From Microglena sp. YARC (taxonomy: Eukaryota > Chlorophyta > Chlorophyceae > Chlamydomonadales > Chlamydomonadaceae): a DNA stretch of 64,000 nt. The DNA lies in contig CM039464.1 of NCBI GenBank assembly GCA_022414725.1, forward strand, positions 37,867,861 to 37,931,860, in the 5' to 3' direction. Every line of letters starts with the position of its first letter. Positions within the stretch are counted from its first letter, which is position 1. This document shows positions 42,377-52,960 of this stretch, in pieces. The translations under genes were made by a program, and so were the position numbers. The notes under the pieces are model-generated. The model was given only the letters and a program-made list of their open reading frames with translations, was not told the origin of the DNA and searched no databases.

Positions 42377-42667
42377 GATTGCTCCTACACCAACCCAGCG
42401 GACGAGAAGCAAAGTTCCATGGGTGAGGACGCAGATGGGTGCTACGACTTGCAGCAGCTTACGAGCAACAGGCGAAGGGCAGACGCCAAAGAAGGATTAT
42501 CCACACCTAGTGACACAGCCCGTGAGGCAGCCTTTGACATAGCCCATGACGATGCCTGCCAGGCAGCCCTGGACGCAGTGTTGAAGACTCGGGCCATGTT
42601 CTATGAGCGCCAGGGCCCAGTTGTTTCGTCTCCTAAGGACACTGACCTGATAGTAACCCTATGTTAA
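42377..42667 (+). CDS. Multi-pass membrane protein with repeat tail, exon 4 (C-terminus)
   Basis: Acceptor CCGCCTGCAG, phase 0, 96 codons and TAA. It reads DCSYTNPADEKQSSMGEDAD, then TSNRRRADAKEGLSTPSDTA, and ends VVSSPKDTDLIVTLC. Hydrophilic, Ala/Asp-rich. It joins exon 3 (ending TLPPLG) in phase across a 8.9-kb intron that holds the LTR element and three decoys. It is the only copy that reads on past the EDAD block. Confidence 0.65.
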   Translation, partial: DCSYTNPADEKQSSMGEDADGCYDLQQLTSNRRRADAKEGLSTPSDTAREAAFDIAHDDACQAALDAVLKTRAMFYERQGPVVSSPKDTDLIVTLC

Positions 42668-42689
42668 TCCGCAGGGGGGTGGGGATGGA

Positions 42690-43150
42690 AGTGGGTGGGT
42701 GCGTGCTGACCTGTCTGCTACTGATGAGTGGGTGCGTGCTGACCTGTCTGCTACTGAAGAGTGGGTGTGTACGCACTCCAAAGCCACATACGCACGCCGC
42801 AACGTGCGCATCTACTCCACACCCATACTTGCTGTAGAACAGGCGTTTAACACCCTGAACTCCTGTTTATGTGCATCATTAGTTAGACATGAACGTGTTG
42901 AACAGGTGTTGAACAACCTGAACGCCTGTTTAACAACCTGAACAGGCGCAGGCTGCCGTAGGGCCACACCCAAACTTGCACCCATGCCCTGTTGTTCATT
43001 CTGCTGATGATGATGAGTGGGTGCGCGCTGACCTGTCTGCTGCTGATGAGTGGGTTAGTGCGTGTTGACCTGTCTGAGTGGGTGCTTGCTGACCTGTCAG
43101 CTGCCGATGAGTGGGTGGGTGCTGACCTGTCTGCCACTGGTGAGTGGGTG
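42690..43150. repeat. ~30-bp tandem repeat (GTGCTGACCTGTCTGCTACT)
   Basis: Two blocks (42690-42770 and 43010-43150) of TGACCTGTCTGC...GATGAGTGGGTG units, with GAACAGG(C/T)GTT...AACCTGAA repeats between. Confidence 0.85.
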
Positions 43151-43154
43151 TGTA

Positions 43155-43510
43155 TGCCTGAAACCGCAAATGGCTTGGCTTGGAACCCCTCGAAGTATGC
43201 CTGAAACCACAAGTGGCTTGGCTTGGAACCCCTCGAAGCATGCCTGAAGCCACAAGTGGCTTGGCTTGGAACCCCTCGAAGTATGCCTGAAACCACAAGT
43301 GGCTTGGCTTGGAACCCCTCGAAGTATGCCTGAAACCACAAGTGGCTTGGCTTGGAACCCCTCAAAGTCTGCCTGAAACCACAAGTGGCTTGGCTTGGAA
43401 TCCCTCGAAGTATGCCTGAAAACACAAGTGGCTCGGCTTGGAACCCCTTTAAGTATACGTGAAACCACAAGTGGCTTGGCTTGGAACCCTGCGAAGTATG
43501 CCAGGCCAGC
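43155..43510. repeat. ~60-bp tandem array (AAGTGGCTTGGCTTGGAACC)
   Basis: Six to seven units of GTATGCCTGAAACCACAAG and GCTTGGCTTGGAACCCCTCG. The long minus-strand ORF across it is a by-product of the unit length. Confidence 0.92.
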
Positions 43511-43659
43511 GCATTGCCCCATGCCAAGCCCACCACCCATACCCACCCAAACCCAGAAAACCCAACCCTACCCAAACCAGACCAGCTGCATTGGCCCGAC
43601 CAGCTGCATTGGAATGCCCGTCGTGTAGATTGGCGGCACATCTTGATCCCCTTAGGCCT

Positions 43660-43870
43660 GCTCTCTGAAAAGTGTGTGTGTGTGTTTGTGTGTGTGTATG
43701 CCCCTCAACCGCGATTGGCTTAGCCAGGTCTCTGAACAGTGTGTGTGCATTTGTGTTTGTGTATGCCCCTCACCCGCGATCGGCTTGGCCTGGTCACTGA
43801 ACAGTGTGTGTGCATTTGTGTGTGTGTGTGCCCCTCAACCGCGATTGGCTTGGCCTGGTGCTGTGGATTC
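43660..43870. repeat. ~70-bp array with (GT)n (CAACCGCGATTGGCTT)
   Basis: Three units: TCTGAACAGTGTGTGTG, (GT)n, GCCCCTCAACCGCGATTGG. Confidence 0.88.
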
Positions 43871-43913
43871 ATCTCCATGCTGGCTTGTGTTGGGTTGTCA
43901 AACCTATCCCAGC

Positions 43914-44107
43914 CAGGGTACTTCCATTGACCAAATTGGCCAGCGCTTTAGCGCACTTAAAAGAAAAGAAGTGCGCTTTGTAGTGCAAAAAGCGCAAAAA
44001 TTGCTTGCTGCGCCCACAGGGGGTTGCAAAAAACTGCGCGAAACGTGCAGCGGGGCTCAAAAAGGCAGCGCGCCAGCGTGCAAAAGCGCGCGCTTGGAAG
44101 TACCCTG
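43914..44107 (+). mobile_element. hAT-like MITE, CAGGGTACT family, copy 3
   Basis: CAGGGTACTTCC...GGAAGTACCCTG; the 8-bp duplication ATCCCAGC (43906-43913 and 44108-44115) is perfect. The interior GCGC-rich block has many CAAAAAGCGCAAAAA-type inverted motifs. Confidence 0.95.
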
Positions 44108-44295
44108 ATCCCAGCAGACATCTGATGCACCCTTATCGTTTTTCTACCCGGAAAGAGTGCATCTGATAAAACCCGGCCTTGTGTGACTGAGGATGAGAAG
44201 AACAGCTAGGGGACGGTGATCACAAGGACACTGAGTTAAGAAAACGAAAACATGGGGGTGACATGAGTTAATACAAATAGGTCGCAAGTCCTAGG

Positions 44296-44480
44296 TAACG
44301 TCGCAAGCTACGCAGAAAATTGGCGCAGAGTGTTGGCAACGGAATTGAGTGTACTGAAGCCAGTTAGTTGCAAGACCGTTGGCTGATGTGTCAGGCTTCA
44401 TATCGGTCGCACAAACAAACAAACGGACAACGGGGTGACCCTGGGGGCTCCTGCCTCCCAGATAGGGGGCTCTGCCAAAA
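44296..44480 (+). repeat. GGCGGAG-ended palindromic repeat, copy
   Basis: Palindrome AACGTCGCAAGCTACGC, AAAATTGGCGCAGAGTGTTGG, conserved GTTGGCTGATGTGTCAGG, end GGGGCTCTGCCAAAA. Confidence 0.8.
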
Positions 44481-44634
44481 CATCTGATAAAACCCAGCCC
44501 TGTGTGACAGAGGAAGGTGAATAGATAAGGAACAGTGATCACAAGGACACTGAGTTCAGAAATCGGAAACATGGGGGTGACTTGAGTTAGTAGAAAAAGG
44601 GATGGTGCAATAAAGAAAAGTCCAATGCAGCGTC

Positions 44635-44858
44635 GCAAGCGATGCTGAAAATTGGCGGAGTGTGTTGGCAATGGAACGACAGGTGGCAACACACTCCGCC
44701 AATTCTGGAGCTTGGAATTATGGAGCTGACCAAAGCCAGTTAGTTATGAGACAGTTGGCTGATGTGACAGACTTCTTCTCAGTCGTCGGTCGTCGGTCGG
44801 ACAGACAATTGGGTGAATCTGGGATCTCCCGCCCCCCAGGAGGGGGGCTCCGCCAAAA
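44635..44858 (+). repeat. GGCGGAG-ended palindromic repeat, best copy
   Basis: ATGCAGCGTCGCAAGCGATGC, AAAATTGGCGGAGTGTGTTGG, and end GGGGGGCTCCGCCAAAAA. The start TTGGCGGAG and end CTCCGCCAA are inverted repeats. An inner CACTCCGCCAATT repeats the end motif. Confidence 0.85.
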
Positions 44859-45273
44859 AAGCAGGGTGAGTTAGTTTGTAGCAAGTAGTTGGCTGGGCTT
44901 GGGTTTGACTTGTACACTTAGTATATATAATTGTTACGAGGTTCTATCCGCCACGTCTGCCGTCTAACCGTCTGCACATAGCAGCGAACATTTACCTGCC
45001 GTGCGAGAACCACGAAAATCAGGGATTTCTAGTGCACATGTCGGGGTGCAGATTCGAATTCTTTTAGATTTTAGTAAGCACACTTATGCCAGTGGCCTAC
45101 TGACCTGGTCCAATGCCCTGCCACTTTCCTTGCAGCCTGAGGCCCTGCGTGTCCCTTGCTTATAACTACGCTTACAATATCTTGTGTGGACCTTTTGCTA
45201 GCATAGTAACTGAAATATAATGAACCATGCATGCCTGCTAGGAGGTGCTGTCATGTTGTTGAATGGGTGGTAA
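44859..45273. other. Unassigned stretch
   Basis: Mostly unique sequence with TATATATAA near 44930. A TTTCCTTGCAG acceptor-like site near 45136 is followed by a short frame only. No gene supported. Confidence 0.5.
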
Positions 45274-45469
45274 CAGGGTACTACTTCTTGCCAAATTGGT
45301 CAGCGCTTAAAGCGCACAAACGTCAAATTGGTCAGCGCCTTGTAGTGCAAAAAGCGCAAAAACTGCACGCTGCGTCCACAGGGGGTTGAAAAAACTGCGC
45401 GCAACGCGAAGTGGGGCTCAAAAAGCGTGCGCGAAATCACGCTGCCGCGCGTTCTTTGTAGTACCCTGG
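45274..45469 (+). mobile_element. hAT-like MITE, CAGGGTACT family, copy 4
   Basis: CAGGGTACTACTTC...TTTGTAGTACCCTG; flanks GGTGGTAA and GATGGTAG match at 6 of 8 bases. TAC subtype. Confidence 0.85.
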
Positions 45470-45479
45470 ATGGTAGTCA

Positions 45480-45900
45480 GCACCACTTGATTGCATGACT
45501 CCATCACTGCGTGTTGTAGCTCGAGTGCATGTGTGGATGTCGCTACCCAGGGTGCATGTGGTACGGTGACATGTGGTGTGTTGAAAGTATTGCATAGGTG
45601 TAAGGCTGCGTGGAAAGCATGAGCACTTGATTGCATGACTCCATCACTGCGTGTTGTAGCTCGAGTGCATGTGTGGATGTCGCAGTCCAGGGTGCTTGTG
45701 GTACGGTGACATGTGGTGCGTTGAGTATTACCAGTATTGGAAGTGGGTAGGTGGAAGTGGGTGGGGGGTGGGGGGGGGAGCACAAGGGCACACGATGTGT
45801 GTAGGTTGAAGGCTGCGTGGTGATCATGAGCACTCGACTGCTTGTGTGGATGTCGCAGTCTGGGGTGCATGTGGTACGGTGGCATGTGGTACGGTGCAAG
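45480..45900. repeat. ~130-190-bp tandem array (GACTCCATCACTGCGTGTTG)
   Basis: Two to three units of GCACTTGATTGCATGACTCC, CTCGAGTGCATGTGTGGATG and GTGGTACGGTGACATGTGG. On the minus strand it could be an exon-edge array (THALELQHAVMESCNQ then GTG), but no intact exon is found. Confidence 0.75.
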
Positions 45901-45957
45901 TATTATGTTGGCATTTAAGGTTGTTCAGGACACAGAGTCCTCCGTCGCAGAAGCATC

Positions 45958-46256
45958 GTTGAAGGGTCCGTTGACCCTGAGGACGTTGGGAGGGTCGGTT
46001 GACCAGAAAGAAGGGTCGTTTGACCGGAAAGAAGGGTCCGTTGACCAGAAAGAAGGGTCCGTTGACCAGAAAGAAGGGTCTGTTGACCAGAAAGAAGGGT
46101 CTGTTGACCAGAAAGAAGGGTCTGTTGACCAGAAAGAAGGGTCGTTGACCAGAAAGAAGGGTCCGTTGACCAGAAAGAAGGGTCCGTTGACCAGAAAGAA
46201 GGGTCCGTTGACCAGAAAGAAGGGTCCGTTGACCAGAAAGAAGGGTCCGTTGCGTT
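45958..46256. repeat. ~21-bp tandem array (GAAGGGTCCGTTGACCAGAAA)
   Basis: About thirteen units of AGGGTC(C/T)GTTGACCAGAAAG, some missing one to three bases. It sits before a block at 46240-46315 (GCAGGCTATACAATTGG) related to 10596-10722. Both strands are open across it; not coding. Confidence 0.95.
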
Positions 46257-46452
46257 GCTGGACGCAGGCTATACAATTGGTTGCGTTTCAGGCAGCAGAT
46301 CAGGGGGTCCTCCTGAAGTACCCTGATGGTGACATTGTTGCATAGATGGGAGCTGCTTGGTGCCATGGGATAAAATAATGGGGACGTGGAGACCTCTTCT
46401 ACACCCCCTCGAAGATTTTGGGAGTTCTTAGGGAAACATGCATATACCCCGG

Positions 46453-46642
46453 GCTTCAATGGTTGAGTTCGTTAAAATCAGGCAGAAGGTGAGGTGTTCG
46501 AATCCCTACAGGTGCGCTTTAGTGTTCGCAGTCCCTGTCAACCGCCATGGTAGCACTGTCCAGGTAAAGTAGCAGCCTGTTCTCTACCGCCGTAAGGCAG
46601 GGCTCCCTTAATATCCACGCCCCACCAGGCGTTATCAGTACC
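46453..46642 (+). mobile_element. tRNA-derived SINE, divergent copy
   Basis: B box GTGTTCGAATCCC, CAACCGCCATGGTAGC, end CCCACCAGGCGTTATCAGTA. The A-box half differs from the other copies. Confidence 0.7.
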
Positions 46643-46664
46643 CCGTGCTTGACGCACTAAGTGG

Positions 46665-46875
46665 GTAATGATAACGCCTGGTGAGGCGTGGTGTTCAGGG
46701 AGCCCGTCGTACGCGAGTGGGGAGCGGTCTCCTACCTCAACTGGACAAGCAACCATCGCGGTTGACGACGACCTGCAACGCTAAGAGCGACCGTAGGGGG
46801 AATCGAACCCCTGACTCGTCGTCCTCAAAGTGATTTGGTCTACCACTAGACCAATGTATATCACTGAAAGGGGCT
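46665..46875 (-). mobile_element. tRNA-derived SINE, full copy with target duplication
   Basis: Minus strand: TTTCAGTGATATACATTGG, A box TGGTCTAGTGG, B box GGTTCGATTCC, end CAGGCGTTATCATTACC. Flanked by ACTAAGTGG at 46656-46664 and 46876-46884. Confidence 0.9.
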
Positions 46876-46978
46876 ACTAAGTGGAGTAGGCAGTATAGAG
46901 AGGTGTTGGAGTGAGATCTTTGGTATCTTGGCCTCTTGGTTAGGTGTCTAGATAGCTGGATAGTTTTGGTTTGATAAC

Positions 46979-47173
46979 CAGGGTACTTCCATTGACCAAA
47001 TTGGCCAGCGCTTTAGCGCACTTAAAAAAAGCATTAGTGCGCTTTGTAGTGCAAAAAGGGCAAAAATTGCTTGCTGCGCCCACAGGGGGTTGCAGAAAAC
47101 TGCGCGAAACGCGCAATGGGGCTCAAAAAGGCAGCGCGCCAGCACGCAAAAGCGTGCGCTTGGAAGTACCCTG
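46979..47173 (+). mobile_element. hAT-like MITE, CAGGGTACT family, copy 5
   Basis: CAGGGTACTTCC...GGAAGTACCCTG; flanks TTGATAAC and TTGATTAC match at 7 of 8 bases. Very close to copy 3. Confidence 0.92.
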
Positions 47174-47202
47174 TTGATTACATGGTCTTTCATCCTTTCA
47201 CC

Positions 47203-47389
47203 CAGGGTACTACATTTTGTCAAATTTCTCAGCGCTTAAAGCGCACAGACGTCAAGTTGGTTAGTGTTTTGTCGTGCAAAAACTGCGCGCTGCGCCCACA
47301 GGGGGTTGAAAAAACTGCGTGAAACGCGCTGTGGGGCTTAAAAAGTGTGTGCGAAATCGCGCTGCCGCGCGCGCTTTGTAGTACCCTAC
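47203..47389 (+). mobile_element. hAT-like MITE, CAGGGTACT family, copy 6
   Basis: CAGGGTACTACATT...TTTGTAGTACCCTA; only 5 of 8 flank bases match. TAC subtype, 29 bp after copy 5. Confidence 0.8.
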
Positions 47390-48060
47390 TGGCAACTCTC
47401 TCACAGACAGAGAGAAAGAGAGAGAGGGGAGAGTCTATGCAATATAGGCAACTCACCCACAGTCTGTAGGCGGCAGAAACATTGTTAGATGAGTAGATGG
47501 CTTTATAGATGAACGGTTAGATGGGTTGATAGTTAGATGGGTAGATGGCTTGATGGGTAGATGGCTTGATAGTTAGATGGGGAGATGGGTTGATAGATGA
47601 ACCTTTTGATCTCGATCTTGTGAATCAAGGAAGATTCGAATGTGATTTGTTAATGGTGATTTGTTAATGGTCGTTTGTTAATGGTGATTTGTCAAGCGAC
47701 GTGTCTAGGACTTATTGAACTTGAATTGTTACATACAAAGCTTGTGAGCTTTGGTATTGCATTTTGAATTGTTACATACAAAGCTTGATAGCTTTGGTAT
47801 TGCATTTTGAATTGTTACATACAAAGCTTGATAGCTTTGGTATTGCATTTTGAATTTTGACGTACAAAGCTTGAGAGCTTTGGTATTGCATTTTGAATTT
47901 CAAACGTTACATACAGAGCTTCATAGCTTTGGTATTTAGTTTCGAGTTTCAATTGTTACACCCACAGAGCTTCAGAGCTTTGGTATTGGATGTTGAATTT
48001 GGATTGTTACACGCTCAGAGCTACAGAGCTTTGGTGATCACATATTGAATTTCAATTGTT
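47390..48060. repeat. GATGGGTAGATGGCTT repeats and ~48-bp array (ACAAAGCTTGATAGCTTTGG)
   Basis: Short GATGG-type repeats at 47480-47600, GATTTGTTAATGGT repeats near 47645, then seven units of GAATTGTTACATACAAAGC and TTGATAGCTTTGGTATTGC. AAAGCTTGATAGCTTT is a small hairpin in each unit. Confidence 0.88.
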
Positions 48061-48477
48061 ATACCGTATGTTTTTTCAACCCACTGACTGGGCTGCTCGC
48101 TGTCTTTCAATTCCAAGTCCCGCTGTGCGATATATACATATTTTATCACTTGGTTACTTTAACCGGAACCAGGGAGCGCATTAAGCGGATTAGACATTTT
48201 AGACAAGCCCTTAGGCCTAGTTGGCCTACCCCTGGACTATAGCATACATACAAAGTGTGGGTCTCCCTCCCAGTTGACTTTTGTAAGCGCTGACGTTGGG
48301 TAACAATTTGCAAGAAGTTATGGCTTTGGCTATTCTTGGATCAACATTGGCCTAATGGCCTGCCTATTTGTTTTGTATGCCTGTGTAATGTAGTGGCTAT
48401 GCTGCCTAGTGCAAACCCTTCAGTTCATTGAGGCACTCTGGGAGCCAAAAGTACTAAGAGGGATTGTGATCAGAATA

Positions 48478-48689
48478 GCCCCTTTCAGTGAAATACAATG
48501 GTCTAGTGGTAGACTAGATCGCTTCAGGAAGAAGAGTCTGGGGGTCGGCTCCCCCTTCGGTCGCTCTTGGGGTTGCAGGTCGTCGTCAACCGCCATGGTA
48601 GCTTGTCCAGTTGAGGTAGGAGACCGATCCCCACCCGCGTACGACGGGCTCGCTTAACACCACGCCCCACCAGGCGTCATCGTTACCTT
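48478..48689 (+). mobile_element. tRNA-derived SINE, full copy with 13-bp target duplication
   Basis: GCCCCTTTCAGTGAAATAC leader, A box TGGTCTAGTGG, altered B box (GGTCGGCTCC), body and end CCACCAGGCGTCATCGTTACC. TGTGATCAGAATA at 48465-48477 recurs exactly at 48690-48702. Confidence 0.95.
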
Positions 48690-49430
48690 TGTGATCAGAA
48701 TACTGCCAACGCGTACATACATACGTAAACATTCTTCTTCTTTACATAATCGACTCAATAATGGTTGGAAGACCCTCTCTGGATTTATTTTTAAGTTGCG
48801 AAAGGACTTTCACCCCTGGAGGAGGTGGAGAGAGAGAGAGAGGGTTCGTTACATAAACTCAGCAGATCACTGCCAAGACTGGACAGCAGCACAGCCTGCC
48901 GACCATCCAATGTTATAACAGTATAACACGTTAGCGCGAGGGTTTTGAAGGCACCCTCTGGATAAAGAAAGAAAGATTACAATAGCCACTTATCCTGGAT
49001 GTGGACATGTCTTGGGTCAGCTATGGCCTGCCTGTAACAATGTAAAGTGATTTATGTTACATACCTGCCAGGGGGTGTCCTACTAGGCTGAAGGACTTGC
49101 CCAACTTCAAGAATGTTACTAAATGGAGTAGTGCTGATTCAACCCACAGCGGGTGCAATATTGTTACGTGTTAACTACTCCCACAGATGGTGAGCATTCC
49201 TTTTCTACAATTTTCACCAAAAAGATGGTGAGCAGTCCTTTTCTACAATTTTCACCAAAAAGATGGTGAGCAGTCCTTTTCTACAATTTCCACCAAAAAG
49301 ATGGGCCTCCTTGCGCCAGCCCCAGGCACGCAAGATAATGTCAATGTGAGAGGTGGAGCCACAAATACAGAAGGAAGTAGCCATTTCAATTTTTAAACAA
49401 GCAACAATTTTTCCTTGGTAAATGAATTCT

Positions 49431-49499
49431 TACTGCCAAAGACGGCGAGCAGCCATATCGCTGGCTGAAGCCATGTAGCCAACTTCAAGTTCAAGAAGG
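49431..49499 (+). repeat. AAGACGG dispersed repeat, copy 3
   Basis: CTGCCAAAGACGGCGAGCAGC, GCTGGCTGAAGCCATGTAGCC, AACTTCAAGTTCAAG. Confidence 0.7.
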
Positions 49500-50027
49500 A
49501 ATTAGCCATTCTTAGGCCAAGAAGAACCTGAGATGCCCTTTTGTCTCATCTGAGACCTACCTTACAAGGTGGTGCGTAATATGTAATGTAATATTCTATA
49601 GATTTAGGACTTCCTCCCACTACCTAAAAGTGGAAACTGATAGATCGAAACGTCAAATAGTTCCTTGGAAGGATCGAGTGTGTCACCAAAGTGACTATGG
49701 AACAGTTCAAGAAGAACAGCATGTGGTTTTTGAATGTACCGAGGAAGCTTGCTGAATTCGAGAAGAAAGCGTCAGAGTCTGATTTCCCAATCGGAGAGCA
49801 AAATGATTCCTCTACATTATCTGATGTGCAATCCAGAAGTTGAAGGGCGAGAGAAGCTCCCTTTGTTCATCCATGAATGTATGAAGAGACTGGATCAAGT
49901 CTTTTTTATAGGTATGAATAGGTTATTCTTTTTACTGTTTGTTTTCGTTTAGAAGAAGAGGAATAGAAAAAAACGGGAAATGGAAAAAGGGTTTTGTTCG
50001 AGTTTACATTTCCTGGCAATAATGTTT

Positions 50028-50101
50028 TTACCGCCGAAGACGGTGAGCAGCCAAATTGCTGGCATAAGATATGTATTGTAACCAACTTCAAGTTAGGCCA
50101 A
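50028..50101 (+). repeat. AAGACGG dispersed repeat, copy 4
   Basis: ACCGCCGAAGACGGTGAGCAG, ATTGCTGGCATAAGATATG, TAACCAACTTCAAGTTAGG. Confidence 0.7.
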
Positions 50102-50280
50102 GAAGCCTATCAATCCAACCACGTGGCTTGTGGCGCATGCAACGTAGATTTCGGGTCGAGAAACGCTGACTAGGGGTCATGCAAAGTAGACTTGGGGTCG
50201 TGAAACGTAGATTCTGGGTCATGAAACGTAGATTTGGGATTTTGGGGTCGTAAACCGTAGACTTGGGAAAAACTCGTATT

Positions 50281-51203
50281 TCTTTGTAGGCAAAGGGGCA
50301 AGCATGCTTGTGGTGGAACCTTCGTATGACCCAGAGAGCTGCCTAGAAGCTGCTGCTCATAACTGAAAAGGAAAACAGTTAATCCAACAACAAGCCGGAA
50401 GCACAGCAGAAGTTAAACTCATCAAGACTTATTATTCTTTGTAGGGAAAGGGGCAAGCATGCTTGAGGTGGAACCTTTGTATGGCCTAGGGAGCTGCCTA
50501 GAAGCTGCTGCTCATATCTGAAAAGGAAAACAGTTAATCCAACAACAGGCCGGAAGCACGACAGAACTTCAACTCATCAAGACTTATTATTCTTTGCAGG
50601 GAAAGGGGCAAGCATGCTTGTGGTGGAACCTTTGTATGGCTCAGGGGGCTGCCTAGAAGCTGCTGCTCATAGCTGAAAAGAAAACAGTGAATCCAACTCC
50701 AGGCCAGCAGCACGGCAGATGCTCAGAGTCAAGACTAATTCTTCTTTGGAGGGAAAGGGGTGAGCATGCTTGTGGTGGGACCTTTGTATGGCTCAGGGGG
50801 CTGCCTAGAAGCTGCTGCTCATAGCTGAAAAGAAAACAGTGAATCCAACTCCAGGCCAGCAGCACGGCAGATGCTCAGAGTCAAGACTCATTCTTCTTTG
50901 CAGGGAAAGGGGCGAGCATGCTTGTGGTGAAACCTTTGTATGGCTCAGGGAGCTGCCTAGAAGCTGCTGCTCGTAGCTGATAGGGAAAACAGTGAATCCA
51001 ACTACAGGCCAGCACCCTGTGCTGTAGCGCGGTAGTCCAAGCTCAGGCGCTGAGGGTCTGTGAAACCAAATAAACCCAACATGGTAGCTTTCTCCACTTT
51101 GTACACATGCATGCAAATGAGAGGGTTCCCTCAATCTCACGCCTGTGGCATGGCGTACTAATTTTCAATTTCCTGTGGCCAGCAGCATGGCAGACGCTCA
51201 GAG
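50281..51203 (-). repeat. ~155-bp array: 3'-edge decoys of the DUF1295 last exon (five copies)
   Basis: Read on the minus strand, each unit repeats the exon end: a TATGGCTC... start, then codons like TSMLAPFPAKKNES and a TGA, as in the real TSILVPLPPKKNDS. Copies near 50299, 50454, 50611, 50767 and 50917. They lie downstream of the stop, as in PEX12. Confidence 0.85.
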
Positions 51204-51333
51204 TCAAGAGTCATTCTTCTTTGGAGGCAAAGGGACGAGGATGCTAGTGGAAGCTTTGTAGGCTTCGTAGTCTGCCTGTCCACCCCATTTCTTGTCCGCC
51301 GATGCTTCAAGCAAAGGCACGCCACTCACGTAC
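51204..51333 (-). CDS. DUF1295 (steroid 5-alpha-reductase-like) protein, last exon
   Basis: One base plus 42 codons and TGA; acceptor ACAACGTGAAG is weak. It reads YVSGVPLLEASADKKWGGQA, then DYEAYKASTSILVPLPPKKN and DS. SG(V/I)PLLE..AD..WG....Y..Y....LIP is the usual DUF1295 C-terminus, probably a membrane-bound reductase or isomerase-type enzyme of unknown substrate. The preceding exon ends ATC AG, and AG|G gives the Arg of LIRYVSGVPL. Confidence 0.82.
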
Positions 51334-51960
51334 CTTCACGTTGTGCAGGGTGGTGGGTGGGTGGTGGGTGGTGGGTGGGTGATGGGTCGTGGGTGATGGG
51401 TGGGTGGTGGGTGGGTGGTGAGTGGTGGGTGGGTGATGGGTGGGTGGGTGGTGGGTGGGTGATGGGTGGGTGGGTGGGTGATGGGGTGGTGGGTGTTGGG
51501 TACATGGGTGCAAGGGTGCATGGGTGCAGGGTGGTGGGTGGGTGATGGGTGTTGGGTGTTGGGTGCAGGGGTGCATGGGTGAGGGTGGTGGGTGGGTGAT
51601 GGGTGTTGGGTGTTGGGTGCAGGGTGCATGGGTGCAGGGTGCATGGGTGCAGGGTGGTGGGTGGGTGATGGGTGTTGGGTGTTGGGTGCAGGGGTGCATG
51701 GGTGCAGGGTGGTGGGTGGGTGCTGGGTGCTGGGTGTTGGGTGCAGGGTGCATGGGTGCAGGGGTGCATGGGTGCAGGGTGTCGGGTGGTGGGTGCAGGG
51801 TGCATGGGTGCATGGGTGCATGGGTGGGTGATGGTTGGTGGGTGTTCGGTGCAGGGTTCATGGGTGCAGGGTGGTGGGTGGGTGATGGTTGGTGGGTGTT
51901 GGGTGCAGGGTGCATGGGTGCATAGGTGCATGGGTGATGGGTGGGTGGGTGGGAGTTGGT
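51334..51960. repeat. GGGT/GCATGGGTGCAGGG minisatellite
   Basis: Irregular units of GGTGGGTGGGTGATGGGTGT and GCAGGGTGCATGGGTGCAGG, G-rich on the plus strand. The Thr/His/Pro ORFs are low-complexity. Confidence 0.93.
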
Positions 51961-52040
51961 GGGTGTTGATGGATGGTGGTAGTGGTGGTGGTGATGGAGG
52001 TATTAGTGGTAGGGGTGGTACCAGTGTTTGGGGTTCAGTT

Positions 52041-52235
52041 CAGGGTACTTCAAATTGTCATATTGGCCAGCGTTTTAGCGCACTTGAAAACAAAACAACT
52101 GCGCTTTCTAGTGCAAAAAGCGCAAAAATTGCTTACTGCGCCCACAGGGAGTTGCAAAAAACTGCGCTTAAAGCGCAGAGGGGGTCAAAAAGTCAGCGCT
52201 CAAAAGCGCAAAAGCGCGCGCTTTGAATTACCCTG
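52041..52235 (+). mobile_element. hAT-like MITE, CAGGGTACT family, copy 7
   Basis: CAGGGTACTTCAAATTG...TTTGAATTACCCTG; the 8-bp duplication GTTCAGTT (52033-52040 and 52236-52243) is perfect. Confidence 0.95.
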
Positions 52236-52960
52236 GTTCAGTTCATCAGTGCCTTTTCTGTTCTGTCCTTCCTGATATCATGGTCGGGCAAGTCCTTTTA
52301 GCCTATTAGGCTACCTCTAGGCATTAACAACACACATAGGTACTGAAGCTTACTAAATTTCTAGAGTACCCCTTCCCTGGGCCGGTACCCCTAATGCTTG
52401 CGAGTGCCGCCCAGAGACAGAGACAGGGGGCCGGTACTTGAAGTATTGGGCAGTCATGGGGATCTAGTTATAAACTGTTTGAGCAGGCGATCCGTCGTGT
52501 CACGTGTGTAGCCTATCTGATTGATCAACCTTTATTCTAACACATGCTGTCACCACCACTCTTCCCATTGTGATGGTATGCAAGCGGCTGGCCCCCTTGA
52601 CCCTTGCTTTGTTGTGTACTGGGTGCATGTATACCAAGAGGTTGGCAACAGGAGAGCCCCGCCAAAGTAGTGTAGCCACCTCATGTGGGCCCAAATGGGT
52701 CCAAAAGTGAAAAAAAGCCACTAAAACTGGCGTAACTTGGTGTGGAGCGGCCCCCTCGACCCCATGCTTTGGCATAAGGTGTAACGTTTATTTGTTTATT
52801 CAGTCAGTCAGTCAGTCAGTCAGTCAATCAGTCAGTCAGTCATCAATTCAGTCATTCATTTATTCATTGATGTTCTAGCATATGCTGTCACCACCACTCT
52901 CCGCATTGTGATGGTATGCAAGTGGTTGGCCTCCTCGACCCCATCCACTCTTCTCTTGCA
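52236..52960. other. Intron stretch with small duplications
   Basis: A TGCTGTCACCACCACTCT...TGTGATGGTATGCAAG block occurs twice (about 52543-52585 and 52883-52925), with a CAGT run (52799-52845) between. No exon seen. Confidence 0.6.

Larger units (their letters stand above)
48703..50280. other. Intergenic stretch of minor repeats
   Basis: A (GA)n run near 48830, three ~39-bp units (GATGGTGAGCAGTCCTTTTC) at 49185-49300, two AAGACGG repeats (49431-49499, 50028-50101) and ~21-bp GTAGACTTGGGGTCGTGAAAC repeats at 50140-50265. No gene supported. Confidence 0.6.

Noticed and set aside
42883..43641. 252-codon minus-strand ORF (FRHTSRGSKPSHLW repeats)
   Set aside because: Readout of a ~60-bp satellite, whose length is a multiple of three.
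45480..46256. CRISPR-like regular repeats
   Set aside because: Units are contiguous or have related spacers, there are no cas genes, and the context is eukaryotic with introns.
46800..46870. Functional tRNA gene
   Set aside because: A and B boxes are present, but the arms do not form a full cloverleaf, and the unit continues into a conserved SINE body with target duplications.
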